Shown piece by piece: positions 52,597-62,086 of a DNA stretch of 64,000 nt. How positions within the stretch are numbered: the first letter of the stretch is position 1; the number at the start of each line of letters is the position of its first letter. Both the position numbers and the translations under genes were made by a program. The notes under the pieces are model-generated. The model saw only the letters and a program-made list of their open reading frames with translations, did not search any database and was not told where the DNA came from. This stretch comes from Sphingomonas sp. GTDB lineage: Bacteria; Pseudomonadota; Alphaproteobacteria; Sphingomonadales; Sphingomonadaceae. The stretch is from NCBI RefSeq assembly GCF_004799495.1, contig NZ_SSMY01000005.1:46508-110507 (forward strand), given 5' to 3'.

Positions 52597-53421
52597 ATGT
52601 CGAGTGTTCCCATGGTACGATTCTTGACCGCTGCCGCTCTTGCGGTGGCGGCGGCCCCATCCGCTGCCGCGACCCGCCCCGCCGCCCCATCCTATCGCTA
52701 TGCCGACGTCGCCGATCTTGCGATTCGGGCCCCGATGGTGATCGACGGAACGATCCGCGACGCGGTCAGGATAAAGGGTGCGGAGGCGGCGAATGTCGCC
52801 GCCGGATACGTCCGGTTGTACGTGACATTGGACGTCGTCGCGCTGATCCGCGGACCCGGCGCGGTGCCGCCGCGCGTCGGCTATCTCTATGATGCCAAAC
52901 TGGATTCGCAAGGCGATCCGCCCAAGCTGAAAAAGCAGCGCGTGCTGCTGTTCGCACGGTCCGTCGTAACCGCGTCAGATCAGATTCAGCTGGTGTCGAA
53001 CGGGGCTCAACTGACCTGGAGCCCGGCGACCGAGGCGACCGTGCGGCGCATCGCGGCCGACATCGCAACCGCCGGCGCGCCGCCCGCGATCACGGGAATC
53101 ACCAACGCTTTCCATGCCGCCGGCACCTTGCCGGGCGAAGGCGAGACGCAGATTTTTCTGAAGACCAGCGGGCACCCGATCTCGCTGTCGATCGTACGCA
53201 AGCAGGATCGGAGCCCGGTCTGGACGGTGTCGCTGAGCGAAGTGGTAGAGGATGCCCTGCCCCCGCCGCCGCGCGATACGTTCCTGTGGTACCGCCTGGC
53301 GTGCGGCCTGCCGGGGGACATCCCCGCGGACATGCTCGCTGGACTCGACCCCGCCGACGCGGCGGCGGTGCGCGACGATTATGCCTTCGTGAAGAAGGGT
53401 TTGGGCGCCTGCCGCGGCTAG
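52597..53421 (+). CDS. Exported hypothetical protein
   Basis: A protein of 274 residues (269 from the ATG at 52612, which starts the signal peptide VRFLTAAALAVAAAPSAAA). The mature domain has blocks VIDGTIRDAVRIKGAEAANVAAGYVRLYVTLDVVALIRG and LWYRLACGLPGDIPADMLAGLD. I have no functional assignment; such proteins are conserved in sphingomonads. It stops at a TAG that overlaps the folB stop (CTAG). No disrupted frame. Confidence 0.75.
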   Translation: MSSVPMVRFLTAAALAVAAAPSAAATRPAAPSYRYADVADLAIRAPMVIDGTIRDAVRIKGAEAANVAAGYVRLYVTLDVVALIRGPGAVPPRVGYLYDAKLDSQGDPPKLKKQRVLLFARSVVTASDQIQLVSNGAQLTWSPATEATVRRIAADIATAGAPPAITGITNAFHAAGTLPGEGETQIFLKTSGHPISLSIVRKQDRSPVWTVSLSEVVEDALPPPPRDTFLWYRLACGLPGDIPADMLAGLDPADAAAVRDDYAFVKKGLGACRG

Positions 53422-53789
53422 CGGCGGTGGCGCACCAGCGAAATCCCGATCGATTCGCCGGCTTCAGCGATCGCCAGCTTGACGATTCGGACCTCGACTC
53501 GCGCGACTCGCTTGTCCTGCAGGAACAGCGTCTCGCAGATATGCTCGGCGACCGCTTCGACCAGCTTGAAGTGGACGCCGACGGGCAGAGCGGCTGTCGC
53601 GGCGTGTTTCAGATCGAGATAGTTCTTCGATTCGGTCAGCGGCGATTCGGGCTCGAATCGTCCCGGCAGGTCGAGATCGACCGTCACCGAGATCTTCAAC
53701 GGCTGCGGTAGGTGCGTCTCTTCCGAATAGATGCCGGTCAGCACCATTACTTCGAGGTCGTGGACGTGGAGTTGCAAGCGGTCGTTCAT
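53418..53789 (-). CDS. folB: Dihydroneopterin aldolase
   Basis: FolB cleaves 7,8-dihydroneopterin in folate biosynthesis. The 123-residue protein has the tunnelling-fold pattern LHVHDLEVMVLTGIYSEET, YLDLKHAATAAL, and VEAVAEHICETLFLQ, with the C-terminal VEVRIVKLAIAEAGESIGI. The catalytic Lys and Glu are in the KLAIAEAG area and near the ETHLPQ segment. I chose ATG 53789; the frame continues upstream without homology-like sequence. Other fol genes are not here. Confidence 0.88.
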   Translation of the reverse strand: MNDRLQLHVHDLEVMVLTGIYSEETHLPQPLKISVTVDLDLPGRFEPESPLTESKNYLDLKHAATAALPVGVHFKLVEAVAEHICETLFLQDKRVARVEVRIVKLAIAEAGESIGISLVRHRR

Positions 53790-53854
53790 CGTGGCCGCGC
53801 CCTGCCCGCCCCGCCGCCAGCGATCAACCCCGGTTCGCCTTGTATTCAGTCGTG

Positions 53855-54421
53855 ATGCCGTTAAACGCGCCCGCCCCGGGCACGCCGCCCCGGGCACAGG
53901 AGACCGAAGTGCTGGAGTTCGTGCCGATCGCGACCGTCGATCCCGCCGCCGTCGAGGCGCTGCTGGACCGCGCGTTCGGCCGAGACCGGCACGGGAAGAC
54001 GGCGTATCGCCTGCGCGCGGGCGTAAACGCGATTCCCGAATTGAGCTTCGCCGCGATCGAGGACGGCGCGCTGGTGGGGACGATCCAGTGCTGGCCGGTC
54101 GAGCTCGCGGGGGACGACGGCGAGGTCCGGCCGCTTGTCATGGTCGGTCCGGTGGCGGTCGAGCCGGATCGGCAACGCGGCGGGCTGGGCAAGGAATTGA
54201 TGTCGCAAGCGCTCGACGCCGCGGTCGAGCTCGACCTCGACGGCGCGATGATGCTGGTCGGCGATCCCGAATATTATGGCCGCTTCTGGGGGTTCAGCGC
54301 TGAGGCGACCGGCGGCTGGCGGCTGCCCGGACCGGTCGAGCGGCATCGTCTGCTCGCGCGCGGCAACGACGTCCCGGCAATCTCCGGCGCGCTCGGCCCG
54401 CGCGCGGCGGTTGCGGCCTAG
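53855..54421 (+). CDS. GNAT family N-acetyltransferase
   Basis: A 188-residue acetyltransferase. VGPVAVEPDRQRGGLGKELM is the acetyl-CoA motif and MMLVGDPEYYGRFWGFSAE is the C-terminal signature of the YhbS-type GNATs. The N-terminal FVPIATVDPAAVEALLDRAFG belongs to the fold. Start taken at the ATG at 53855; a GTG just before it is possible. Substrate unknown. Confidence 0.85.
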   Translation: MPLNAPAPGTPPRAQETEVLEFVPIATVDPAAVEALLDRAFGRDRHGKTAYRLRAGVNAIPELSFAAIEDGALVGTIQCWPVELAGDDGEVRPLVMVGPVAVEPDRQRGGLGKELMSQALDAAVELDLDGAMMLVGDPEYYGRFWGFSAEATGGWRLPGPVERHRLLARGNDVPAISGALGPRAAVAA

Positions 54422-54445
54422 CCTCGCGTCGCCTAGCCACGCTCC

Positions 54446-55012
54446 ATGCCGATGGAGCCGCCGCCCGATCTCGCCAGCCTGTCGCTCGCCGACATCGCGC
54501 GGCTGGCGGGCGAGAAGAAGCTGCCGCTGGTCGAGAAGTGGCACCCGACGCATTGCGGCGACAGCGAAATGCGGATCGCGCGCGACGGGACGTGGTTCCA
54601 CCAGGGATCGCCGATCGGGCGGCAGGAAATGGTGCGGCTGTTCTCGACCATCCTGCGGCGCGAGCCCGATGGCGGTTACGTGCTGGTCACGCCGGTCGAG
54701 AAGCTCGACATTGCGGTCGAGGATGCGCCGTTCGTCGCGGTGGAGATGAAGGCGGAGGGATCCGGCAGTGACGCCAGGCTGGCGTTCCGGCTCAACACCG
54801 GTGATATGATCACGGCTGGCGCGGATCATCCGTTGCGGTTCGAACAGGGCGAGGACGGCCCGCGTCCCTATCTTCATGTGCGCGGCGGGCTCGAAGCACT
54901 GGTCGCGCGCCCGGTCTATTACGAACTCGCCGAACGCGCCCTATCGGGCGACGACGACCCGGCGGGCGTGTGGAGCAACGACGCGTTCTTTCCGCTCGAG
55001 GCGGCAGCATGA
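54446..55012 (+). CDS. DUF1285 protein
   Basis: A 188-residue soluble protein. LVEKWHPTHCGDSEMRIARDG, GSPIGRQEMVRLFSTILRRE and YVLVTPVEKLDIAVEDAPF are the conserved blocks of DUF1285, a two-domain family of unknown function. Its TGA overlaps the start of the NUDIX gene (ATGA), and that gene overlaps cca, giving a coupled DUF1285-NUDIX-cca run. Confidence 0.9.
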   Translation: MPMEPPPDLASLSLADIARLAGEKKLPLVEKWHPTHCGDSEMRIARDGTWFHQGSPIGRQEMVRLFSTILRREPDGGYVLVTPVEKLDIAVEDAPFVAVEMKAEGSGSDARLAFRLNTGDMITAGADHPLRFEQGEDGPRPYLHVRGGLEALVARPVYYELAERALSGDDDPAGVWSNDAFFPLEAAA

Positions 55013-55599
55013 CGCTGGCTGAGCGGTTGCGGGCGGCGCTGGCGCACGATCATGCACCCATGCTGTTGCCCGGTGACAGCGTGCCGTCGCTGGTGGCCGA
55101 CGAGCCTGCCGCCGCCGCCGTGCTGGTCGCGATCACCGACCGGCCCGAGCCCGGTGTGATTCTGACGCAGCGCACCGACAGTATGCGCCGCCACGCCGGC
55201 CAGGTCGCGTTTCCCGGCGGGCGGATCGACCCGGAGGACAAGGACGCCGCCGCCGCCGCGCTGCGCGAAGCCGAGGAGGAAATCGCGCTGCCCCGCGCCG
55301 CGGTCGAAGTGATCGGCGCGGCGGACCCGTATCTGACCGTGACGGGCTATTCGGTCACACCGGTCATCGGCGTGATCGCGCCCGACCTCGCCTATCGTCC
55401 CAACGAAGCCGAGGTCGCCGACGTGTTCGAAGTGCCGCTCGCGTTCGTGCTCGATCCCGCAAACCAAGTGCAGGCGAGCGCCGAGTGGCAGGGGCGCACG
55501 CGCACCTATTACGAAATCAACTGGCACGACCGCCGCATCTGGGGTGCGACCGCGGCGATGATGGTCAACCTGTCGCGGCGGCTGCGATGGGTGGCGTGA
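55009..55599 (+). CDS. NUDIX hydrolase, CoA pyrophosphatase-like
   Basis: A 196-residue enzyme with the NUDIX box GGRIDPEDKDAAAAALREA, continuing EEEI (G-x5-E-x7-REx2EE). The upstream block LTQRTDSMRRHAGQVAFPGG is the CoA-pyrophosphatase (UPF0035/NudL) signature, so it probably hydrolyses CoA or related diphosphates. The start at 55009 overlaps DUF1285; its TGA overlaps the cca ATG (TGATG). Confidence 0.9.
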   Translation: MTLAERLRAALAHDHAPMLLPGDSVPSLVADEPAAAAVLVAITDRPEPGVILTQRTDSMRRHAGQVAFPGGRIDPEDKDAAAAALREAEEEIALPRAAVEVIGAADPYLTVTGYSVTPVIGVIAPDLAYRPNEAEVADVFEVPLAFVLDPANQVQASAEWQGRTRTYYEINWHDRRIWGATAAMMVNLSRRLRWVA

Positions 55600-56774
55600 T
55601 GCTGCCTCCCGCCGCATGGCGCGACCGCGCCGGGTTGGCGCGCGTCGTCGAGGCGCTCGGTCCCGGCACCACCCGGATCGTCGGCGGCGCGGTTCGCGAC
55701 ACGTTGCTGGGGATCGACACCGCCGACGTGGATCTGGCGACCACGCACGCGCCGGAAGTAGTGGTAGACCTGCTCGAAGCGGCGCGGATCAAGGCCGTTC
55801 CGACCGGCATCAAGCACGGCACGATCACCGCGGTCGCGAACGACGAAGTGTACGAGGTCACGACCCTGCGGCGCGACCTCGACACCGACGGCCGCCACGC
55901 GACGGTCGCCTTTACCGACGATTGGCGCGAGGACGCCGCGCGCCGCGATTTCACGATAAACGCACTATACGCCGATCCGATCAGTGGCGAGGTGATCGAC
56001 TATTTCGACGGCATCGCCGACCTGGAAGCGCGCCGCGTCCGCTTCATCGGCGACCCGCTCACGCGAATCGCCGAGGATCATTTGCGCATCCTGCGCTTCT
56101 TCCGCTTCCTCGCGCGGTTCGGCGATTCGCCCGATCCCGAGGGGCTGAAGGCGTGCACCGAGCGCGCCAACGACCTGATGGCCCTGTCGCGCGAGCGGAT
56201 CGCCAACGAGCTGCTCCGCCTGCTCGTCGCGCCGCGCGCGCCTGAAGTGGTCGCATTGATGCTCGATCGCGGCATCTTCGCGCCGGTGCTGCCCGAGATC
56301 GCCGGCGCCTCGCGGTTGGCGGCACTGGCCAATCGCGAAGAAGCCGCCGGGATCGAACCTGATCCTATCCGTCGGCTAGCCGCTATTTTGCCTTCAGATC
56401 CGACCGTCGCGGCGGATGTCGCCGCGCGGCTTAAGCTATCCAAGCTCCAGCGTCGTCGCCTCGAAAGCGCGATGGGACCGCCCGACGGCGATCCGCGCGC
56501 GCTGGCGTATCGGCTGGGAATGGAATTGGCGATCGACCGCCTGCTGCTCGCCGGCGACAGCCTCCACCAACTCACCAATTGGACGCCGCCCGCCCTATCG
56601 CTATCCGGCGGCCAACTCGTCGCGAAAGGTCTCACCGCTGGCCCCGACGTAGCGCGGACGCTGCGCCGCGTGGAGGATCGCTGGGTCGCGGAAGGTTTCC
56701 CGGATATGGGGCGAGTCGACGCGATCGCCGACGACGAAGTCGCTCAGGTGTTGGCCGACATCAGGAAATCGTAG
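55599..56774 (+). CDS. cca: CCA tRNA nucleotidyltransferase
   Basis: A 391-residue class II enzyme that adds or repairs the 3' CCA of tRNAs. The head domain has RIVGGAVRDTLLG, the catalytic DxD in TADVDLATTHAP, and RRDFTINALY; a helical body follows (RILRFFRFLARFG). The ATG at 55599 is coupled to the NUDIX stop; an alternative start 12 bases upstream lies in that gene. Its last 31 bases overlap the convergent GGDEF/EAL gene. Confidence 0.95.
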   Translation: MLPPAAWRDRAGLARVVEALGPGTTRIVGGAVRDTLLGIDTADVDLATTHAPEVVVDLLEAARIKAVPTGIKHGTITAVANDEVYEVTTLRRDLDTDGRHATVAFTDDWREDAARRDFTINALYADPISGEVIDYFDGIADLEARRVRFIGDPLTRIAEDHLRILRFFRFLARFGDSPDPEGLKACTERANDLMALSRERIANELLRLLVAPRAPEVVALMLDRGIFAPVLPEIAGASRLAALANREEAAGIEPDPIRRLAAILPSDPTVAADVAARLKLSKLQRRRLESAMGPPDGDPRALAYRLGMELAIDRLLLAGDSLHQLTNWTPPALSLSGGQLVAKGLTAGPDVARTLRRVEDRWVAEGFPDMGRVDAIADDEVAQVLADIRKS

Positions 56775-58456
56775 GCTGCGTCGGCCTCGAGCGGCTTGGC
56801 GTAGATATAGCCCTGCCCGCACGTACAACCGAGCGCCGCGAGCGTCTGGGCGAGCTCGTTGGTCTCGATCCCTTCCGCCGTCGTGTCCATTCCTAGCGCT
56901 TGCGCGAGGCTGAGGATGGCGCGAACGATCGCGACCTTGTCGCGGTCGGCGAGCATCCCCGTGACAAAGCTGCGGTCGATCTTGAGCGTGTCGATCGGCA
57001 GTTTCTGGAGGTAGGCGAGGTTCGAATAGCCCGTCCCGAAATCGTCCATCGCGATCGTCGCGCCGAGTTGCTTGAGCGCGTGCATCGTGTCCGACACGCG
57101 TTGTGGATCAGCGACCAGCGCGCTTTCGGTCAGTTCGAGCGTGAACCGGCTGCCCGCCAGCTTGTTCGCCATCAGCGCGCGTTCGACCGCCGGCGCGATG
57201 TCGTCGCGATGCAACTGAATCGCCGACAGATTGACCGCGAACTTTATCCCGCAGCCACCCCCCGCGCGCACGTCCCAGTCGCGCAGCGTTTTCGCTGCCT
57301 CGTCGAGCGCCCAGCGCCCGAGCGGGACGATCAGCCCCGATTCTTCGGCGACCGGGATGAACTGGTTGGGCGAATATTCCTGCCCGCCTTCGCTGGTCCA
57401 GCGGGCGAGGGATTCGAACGATACGACGCGGCCCGTGGCAAGATCACAGATCGGCTGATAGGTCAGGCGAAGCGCGCCCTGCTCGATCGCGCGGCGCAAC
57501 TCGGTCTCGATGCCGAACGCGGTGCGCGCGGCATCGAACGCGCGAGTCTGGTAATGCTCGGCATGGCCCGAGGCCTTGGATCGCTTCACCGCGAACTGGG
57601 CATGGCGGATCAGGTCTTCGGGGTCTTCGATCTCGTCGCTGCCGAACGCAACGCCGATCGAGCAGGCGACGCGAATCTCGAAATCCGACATGCGGAAGGG
57701 GGTCGCCAGCGCCGCTTCGATGCGTTGCGCGACATGGTCGGCTTCGGTCGGGTCGTCCTCGAGCGTCAGCAAAATGCCGAACTCGTCACCGCCCGTGCGC
57801 GCGAGCACATCGACCGCGCGCAACGCGCCCTTCAGCCGACGCGCGACGGTGATCAGCAATTCGTCGCCAGCCATAGAGCCGAGGCAAGCGTTGACCCGGC
57901 TGAAGCGGTCGAGATCGATGATCAGCACGGCATAGCGTGCGGCGTCGCCGCCCGCCGCGATCTTGTCCTCCAGCCGCTCGCTGAACGCGGCGCGATTAGG
58001 CAATCCGGTCAGGCTGTCGGTCATCATTTCGCGACGCAAATTACGCTCGGTGCGCAGTTCGCCGGTGTGGTCGGTCAGCGTGACGAAGCAATGGCTCGAC
58101 TTTGGCGAGCGGCGCGCGAGCATGATCCTAAAGTGCCGGCAATCGACCGCGCTGCCGAACTCCCACGAGAATTCCTCGCGGTCGCGGTCGCTGCTCAGGA
58201 ACCGTGCGAAGCGATCGCCGAGTTGTTCGATCAATGGCGATTCGCCGACCGTTGTACCCAGTCCGGCGGCGCGGAAGGCGCCGTTGGCGGCGGCAATCCC
58301 GATCCCGTCCTCGACCGGCCCTACCAGCGCGAGCGCTACCGGAATCAGTTCGATCGACGCGGCGATCCCGGCGAGCTGGCTCGGCTGCAATTGACCGTCC
58401 GCCGCGGCCTCGGCCACGACGGGTGCGGTCTTTGCGCGAGAAAATCCGAGCGCCAT
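56744..58456 (-). CDS. GGDEF/EAL bifunctional cyclic-di-GMP enzyme
   Basis: A 570-residue cytoplasmic protein, no membrane helix. The N-terminal 140 residues look PAS-like (FVTLTDHTGELR). The GGDEF domain is intact (GGDEF 222-226) with an inhibitory site RAVD at 213-216, five residues upstream, so diguanylate cyclase activity is likely and product-inhibited. The EAL domain has ESLARW at 348-353 (ESL instead of EAL), NLSAIQ, LELTES, DDFGTGYSNL and the GQGYIYAKPL end, so the phosphodiesterase residues seem present. Confidence 0.93.
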   Translation of the reverse strand: MALGFSRAKTAPVVAEAAADGQLQPSQLAGIAASIELIPVALALVGPVEDGIGIAAANGAFRAAGLGTTVGESPLIEQLGDRFARFLSSDRDREEFSWEFGSAVDCRHFRIMLARRSPKSSHCFVTLTDHTGELRTERNLRREMMTDSLTGLPNRAAFSERLEDKIAAGGDAARYAVLIIDLDRFSRVNACLGSMAGDELLITVARRLKGALRAVDVLARTGGDEFGILLTLEDDPTEADHVAQRIEAALATPFRMSDFEIRVACSIGVAFGSDEIEDPEDLIRHAQFAVKRSKASGHAEHYQTRAFDAARTAFGIETELRRAIEQGALRLTYQPICDLATGRVVSFESLARWTSEGGQEYSPNQFIPVAEESGLIVPLGRWALDEAAKTLRDWDVRAGGGCGIKFAVNLSAIQLHRDDIAPAVERALMANKLAGSRFTLELTESALVADPQRVSDTMHALKQLGATIAMDDFGTGYSNLAYLQKLPIDTLKIDRSFVTGMLADRDKVAIVRAILSLAQALGMDTTAEGIETNELAQTLAALGCTCGQGYIYAKPLEADAAYDFLMSANT

Positions 58457-58537
58457 TCCCGCCCGACTAGCTTCGATTAGTTAAAGTGGGCTGAAGCTTG
58501 TTGCTATTTCAGCCACTTGTGTGCCTTTTGTTCGAGC

Positions 58538-60787
58538 TCAAAACTTGTTGTCGCGCGGGAAACCGGTCGGCGGCATCCGCCCCGCCGCGCCGCGTGCCGT
58601 GCGCCACGGCTGGAGGTCGGTTTCGGTCCGCGTGCGCCCGCTCTCGCCACCCATCGCCCAGCTCAGTCCATCGGCGAACTTGAACGTCGTCGCGTCGGCG
58701 AGCCCCCCGTCGCGATAGCGCTGGAGCTGCACGCCCTGCCCCTTCGCCAGCTCGGCCACTTCGGCGAGCGGAAAAACGAGCATCTTGCGGTTATCGCCGA
58801 TCGCCGCGACGTAATCGTCCTCGGGCTTGATCGGCCGCACCAGCCGAAGCTTCGCGCCGGTGCGCGGCGTGACAACGCTCTTGCCCTTGCGCGTCTCGGC
58901 GATCGCATCGGCCGCCTTGAGCACGAACCCGCGCCCGTCGCTCGCCGCGACCAGGAGGCGCTCGGCCTCGGTCGCGCGGAGTAGCGCGGTGATCGGCACC
59001 TCGCCGTCGAGATCGATCAACAGCCGCACCGGCTCGCCGAACCCGCGCCCGCCGGGAAGCTTGTCGGCGGCGAGTGTGTAGAACCGCCCCGTCTCGGCCG
59101 CGAGCAGCAGCTTGTCGGTGGTCTGCGCGTGGAACGCGAACCGCGGGCCGTCGCCCTCCTTGAACTTCATCGCATCGGCCGAGGCGAGCTCGACATGCCC
59201 CTTCATCGCGCGGATCCAGCCGCGCTGTGACAGGATGACGGTGATCGGCTCGCGCTCGATCATCGCCTCGAGCGGAATTTCGCGCGCCGGCGCCGCTTCG
59301 GCGATCGTCGTCCGCCGTTTCCCGAGCGCGGTTTCCGAACCGTAGCGCTCGCGCACCTTGCCCAGATCGCGCTTGAGCCGCGTCCGCTGGCGCGCATCGC
59401 TAGACAGCAACAGTTCGAGCTCGCCCTGCTCCTTCTCCAGCGCGTCGCGTTCCTTGCGGATCTCCATTTCCTCGAGCCGCCGCAAGGATCGCAGCCGCAT
59501 GTTGAGGATCGCCTCGGCCTGGCGGTCGGTCAGCGAGAATTCGGCTATCATCACCGGCTTGGGCTCGTCCTCGGTACGGATGATCTCGATCACGCGATCG
59601 AGATTGAGGAACGCGATCAGATAGCCGCCGAGCAACTCCAGCCGGTCGGCGATCTTGTCGAGCCGGTGTTGCGAACGCCGCCGCAGGACGACGAACTGGT
59701 GCTCGACCCAGGCGGCCAGCGCGTCCCGCAGGCTCATCACGCGCGGCGTGCGGGTCGCATCGAGCACGTTGAGATTGAGCGGCACGCGGCTTTCGAGGTC
59801 GGACAGCCGGAACAGGCTCTCGGTCAGCGTGTCCGAATCGACCGTACGGCTGCGCGGCTCGAGCACGATGCGGATGTCCTCGGCGGATTCGTCGCGCACG
59901 TCGGCCAGGATCGGCAGCTTCTTGTCGTTGATCAGGTCGGCGATATTCTCGATCAGCTTGCCCTTGGACACGCCGTACGGAATTTCGCTGACGACCAGGT
60001 GCCAGCCGCCCCCCTTCTCGTTGACCCGCTCGATCCGCGCGCGGGTGCGGAAACTGCCGCGCCCGGTGGCGTACGCTTCGGCAATCGCCGCGGGTGAATC
60101 GACGATCAGCCCGCCGGTCGGCAGGTCCGGGCCTTTCACATATTCCAGCACGTCAGCATTCGCATTGTCGATCAACGCGACCGCCGCGTCGAGCAGTTCG
60201 GCGGCGTTGTGCGGCGGGATGCTCGTGGCCATGCCGACCGCGATCCCCGCCGCGCCATTGGCGAGCAGGTTGGGGAACAACCCCGGCATCAACTCGGGTT
60301 CCTGCTCCTCGCCGTTGTACGTAGCGCGGAAACCTACCGCGTCCTCGTCGAGCCCGTCCATCAGGTCGGTCGCGACCTGCGTCAGCCGCGCCTCGGTGTA
60401 GCGATAGGCAGCGGCGTTATCGCCGTCGATGTTGCCGAAATTGCCCTGCCCGTCGACCAGCGGGTAGCGCAGCGAGAAATCCTGCGCGAGCCGGACCATC
60501 GCGTCGTACACCGACTGGTCGCCATGGGGGTGGTATTTGCCGATCACGTCGCCGACGACGCGCGCCGATTTCTTGTACGCGGCGGCCGGGTCCATCCGCA
60601 GCAGCCGCATCGCCCACAGCAGCCGGCGATGCACCGGCTTCAGCCCGTCGCGCACGTCGGGCAGCGACCGCGCGGTGATCGTCGACAGCGCGTAGACGAG
60701 GTAACGTTCGGAAAGCGCGCTATCGAACGGCGCGTCGAGTACGCCGATCGGCGGGTTGTCGGAAAGGTCGGTGATCTCGGAACTCAT
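58538..60787 (-). CDS. parC: DNA topoisomerase IV subunit A
   Basis: ParC with ParE decatenates daughter chromosomes. The 749-residue protein has the family start [20 protein letters not shown], the catalytic Tyr in [12 protein letters not shown] and a C-terminal beta-pinwheel domain. Compared with E. coli, the quinolone region reads [15 protein letters not shown], with Gln at the position of Ser80 and Asp at that of Glu84. Size and lack of GyrA-box QRRGGKG distinguish it from GyrA. parE is not in the window. Confidence 0.95.
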   Translation of the reverse strand: MSSEITDLSDNPPIGVLDAPFDSALSERYLVYALSTITARSLPDVRDGLKPVHRRLLWAMRLLRMDPAAAYKKSARVVGDVIGKYHPHGDQSVYDAMVRLAQDFSLRYPLVDGQGNFGNIDGDNAAAYRYTEARLTQVATDLMDGLDEDAVGFRATYNGEEQEPELMPGLFPNLLANGAAGIAVGMATSIPPHNAAELLDAAVALIDNANADVLEYVKGPDLPTGGLIVDSPAAIAEAYATGRGSFRTRARIERVNEKGGGWHLVVSEIPYGVSKGKLIENIADLINDKKLPILADVRDESAEDIRIVLEPRSRTVDSDTLTESLFRLSDLESRVPLNLNVLDATRTPRVMSLRDALAAWVEHQFVVLRRRSQHRLDKIADRLELLGGYLIAFLNLDRVIEIIRTEDEPKPVMIAEFSLTDRQAEAILNMRLRSLRRLEEMEIRKERDALEKEQGELELLLSSDARQRTRLKRDLGKVRERYGSETALGKRRTTIAEAAPAREIPLEAMIEREPITVILSQRGWIRAMKGHVELASADAMKFKEGDGPRFAFHAQTTDKLLLAAETGRFYTLAADKLPGGRGFGEPVRLLIDLDGEVPITALLRATEAERLLVAASDGRGFVLKAADAIAETRKGKSVVTPRTGAKLRLVRPIKPEDDYVAAIGDNRKMLVFPLAEVAELAKGQGVQLQRYRDGGLADATTFKFADGLSWAMGGESGRTRTETDLQPWRTARGAAGRMPPTGFPRDNKF

Positions 60788-60819
60788 GGCAGGCGGTTAG
60801 AGCGGAATGCGCGAACAGG

Positions 60820-61716
60820 CTAGACCGGACTCGGCAAATCCCTCGCCAGTTCTGCCAGCAGCCACTCCCGGAACCGCTTGATCTTGGTCACCCCGCGCCG
60901 CGCTTCGGGATAGACCAGCCAATAGGCATAGCCGCGGGTCGAGGTCTGCTCGAACGGCCGCACCAGCCGCCCCTCGGCGAGGTCGTTGCGCCAGAAGAAT
61001 GGCGTCAGCATCGCCACACCCTGCCCCGCCATCGCGGCATGACCTTCGTGCGCCTGGCTGTCGAGCCGCACGCCGCGGCGCGGCGGACCCTCGGGCGTAT
61101 CGACCCCCGCTTCGCGCAGCCAGAATGGCCACCACGGATCGTGCGGGCTGATCAGCGGCACGCGCAGCAGATCGGCGGGCGTCAGCGGGCCGTAGCGGTC
61201 GACGAACCCGGGGCTGCACATCGGGGTGAAGTCGATCGGCAGGATTCGCTCGGCGGCGAGTCCCTCCCAGCCGCCCAGCCCCGATCGGATCGCGATGTCG
61301 GCCTCGCCGCCCGCGAAGTCGGAAATCGTTTCGTCGGTCAGCAAGCGCACCGCCATTTCGGGGTTCGCCATCTGGAAACTGCCGAGCCGCCACGCCAGCC
61401 AGGTATTGGCGAAGGTGTTGGTGGTCGACACGGCGAGCAGCCCGGCATCCTCTTCGCGGATCGCGCCGAAGGCCGCATCGATCGCGTCGAACGCGCGGGT
61501 GATCTGCGGCGCGGCGCGGCGGCCGGCCTCGGTCAGCACGACGCGGCGCTTTTCGCGGCGGAACAACGGCGCGCCGAGCCGCTCCTCCAGCAATTTGATC
61601 TGATAGCTGACCGCCGCCTGGGTCATCCCGAGCTCGGTCGCGGCGCTGGTGAAATTCTCGTGCCGCGCGGCGGCTTCGAACACGCGGACGGCGGCGAGGG
61701 GCGGGAGGCGACGCAT
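60820..61716 (-). CDS. LysR family transcriptional regulator, GcvA-like
   Basis: A 298-residue LysR regulator. The helix-turn-helix is LPPLAAVRVFEAAARHENFTS...ELGMTQAAVSYQIKLLEERL, and the effector domain shows VSTTNTFANTWLAWRLGSF and ADIAIRSGLGGW, typical of the GcvA group. The ATG at 61716 was preferred over a TTG two codons upstream. It is divergent from a 61-residue protein gene, the natural candidate target. Ligand unknown. Confidence 0.92.
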   Translation of the reverse strand: MRRLPPLAAVRVFEAAARHENFTSAATELGMTQAAVSYQIKLLEERLGAPLFRREKRRVVLTEAGRRAAPQITRAFDAIDAAFGAIREEDAGLLAVSTTNTFANTWLAWRLGSFQMANPEMAVRLLTDETISDFAGGEADIAIRSGLGGWEGLAAERILPIDFTPMCSPGFVDRYGPLTPADLLRVPLISPHDPWWPFWLREAGVDTPEGPPRRGVRLDSQAHEGHAAMAGQGVAMLTPFFWRNDLAEGRLVRPFEQTSTRGYAYWLVYPEARRGVTKIKRFREWLLAELARDLPSPV

Positions 61717-61832
61717 CGCCAATCCATAAGGCTTGCTTGTCGATCCTGTCCAACGATTTGTTGGCGCGATACGGCCGCGGCGCGCATATCGGCATGGCTA
61801 GCGACACCCCTCCGACCGAAGAGGATACGACC

Positions 61833-62018
61833 ATGCGTGACGATTTCCTTAGCGGCGATTGGGCCGCCAACCGCCACCATCTCACTGCCGGTATCGATAA
61901 GCTGGTACGCCGCATCGCGCGCATCATCGGCGACACGTTCGACGCGCTGACCCGCCAGCAGTTCGACGCGCCGTGGCAGCACCGCTGGCGCCAGGTTCGG
62001 ATCGGCGGCCAGCGCTGA
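61833..62018 (+). CDS. Small hypothetical protein divergent from the LysR gene
   Basis: A 61-residue protein (MRDDFLSGDWAANRHHLTAG...) with an amphipathic helix (IDKLVRRIARIIGDTFDAL) and a Trp-containing C terminus. I do not recognise it. GAGGAT lies eight bases before the ATG at 61833; an ATG at 61794 would add 13 residues but lacks a ribosome binding site. Its position suggests control by the LysR protein. A strong hairpin follows. Confidence 0.6.
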   Translation: MRDDFLSGDWAANRHHLTAGIDKLVRRIARIIGDTFDALTRQQFDAPWQHRWRQVRIGGQR

Positions 62019-62025
62019 CCCACGC

Positions 62026-62071
62026 CATCGCCGGGCCGATTTCCCGCTCCCTCGCGATCGGCCCGGCGATG
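62026..62071 (+). terminator. Strong hairpin after the 61-residue protein gene
   Basis: A perfect 15-base inverted repeat, CATCGCCGGGCCGAT (62026-62040) with ATCGGCCCGGCGATG (62057-62071), 16-base loop, begins seven bases past the stop. There is no T-run. It ends 15 bases before the start of the esterase gene. Confidence 0.6.
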
Positions 62072-62086
62072 CTGTAACGTGGCGCG

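Noticed and set aside
56900..58480. A 526-codon open frame opposite the GGDEF/EAL gene
   Set aside because: Pure shadow of a gene with intact GGDEF and EAL motifs; no recognisable motif of its own.
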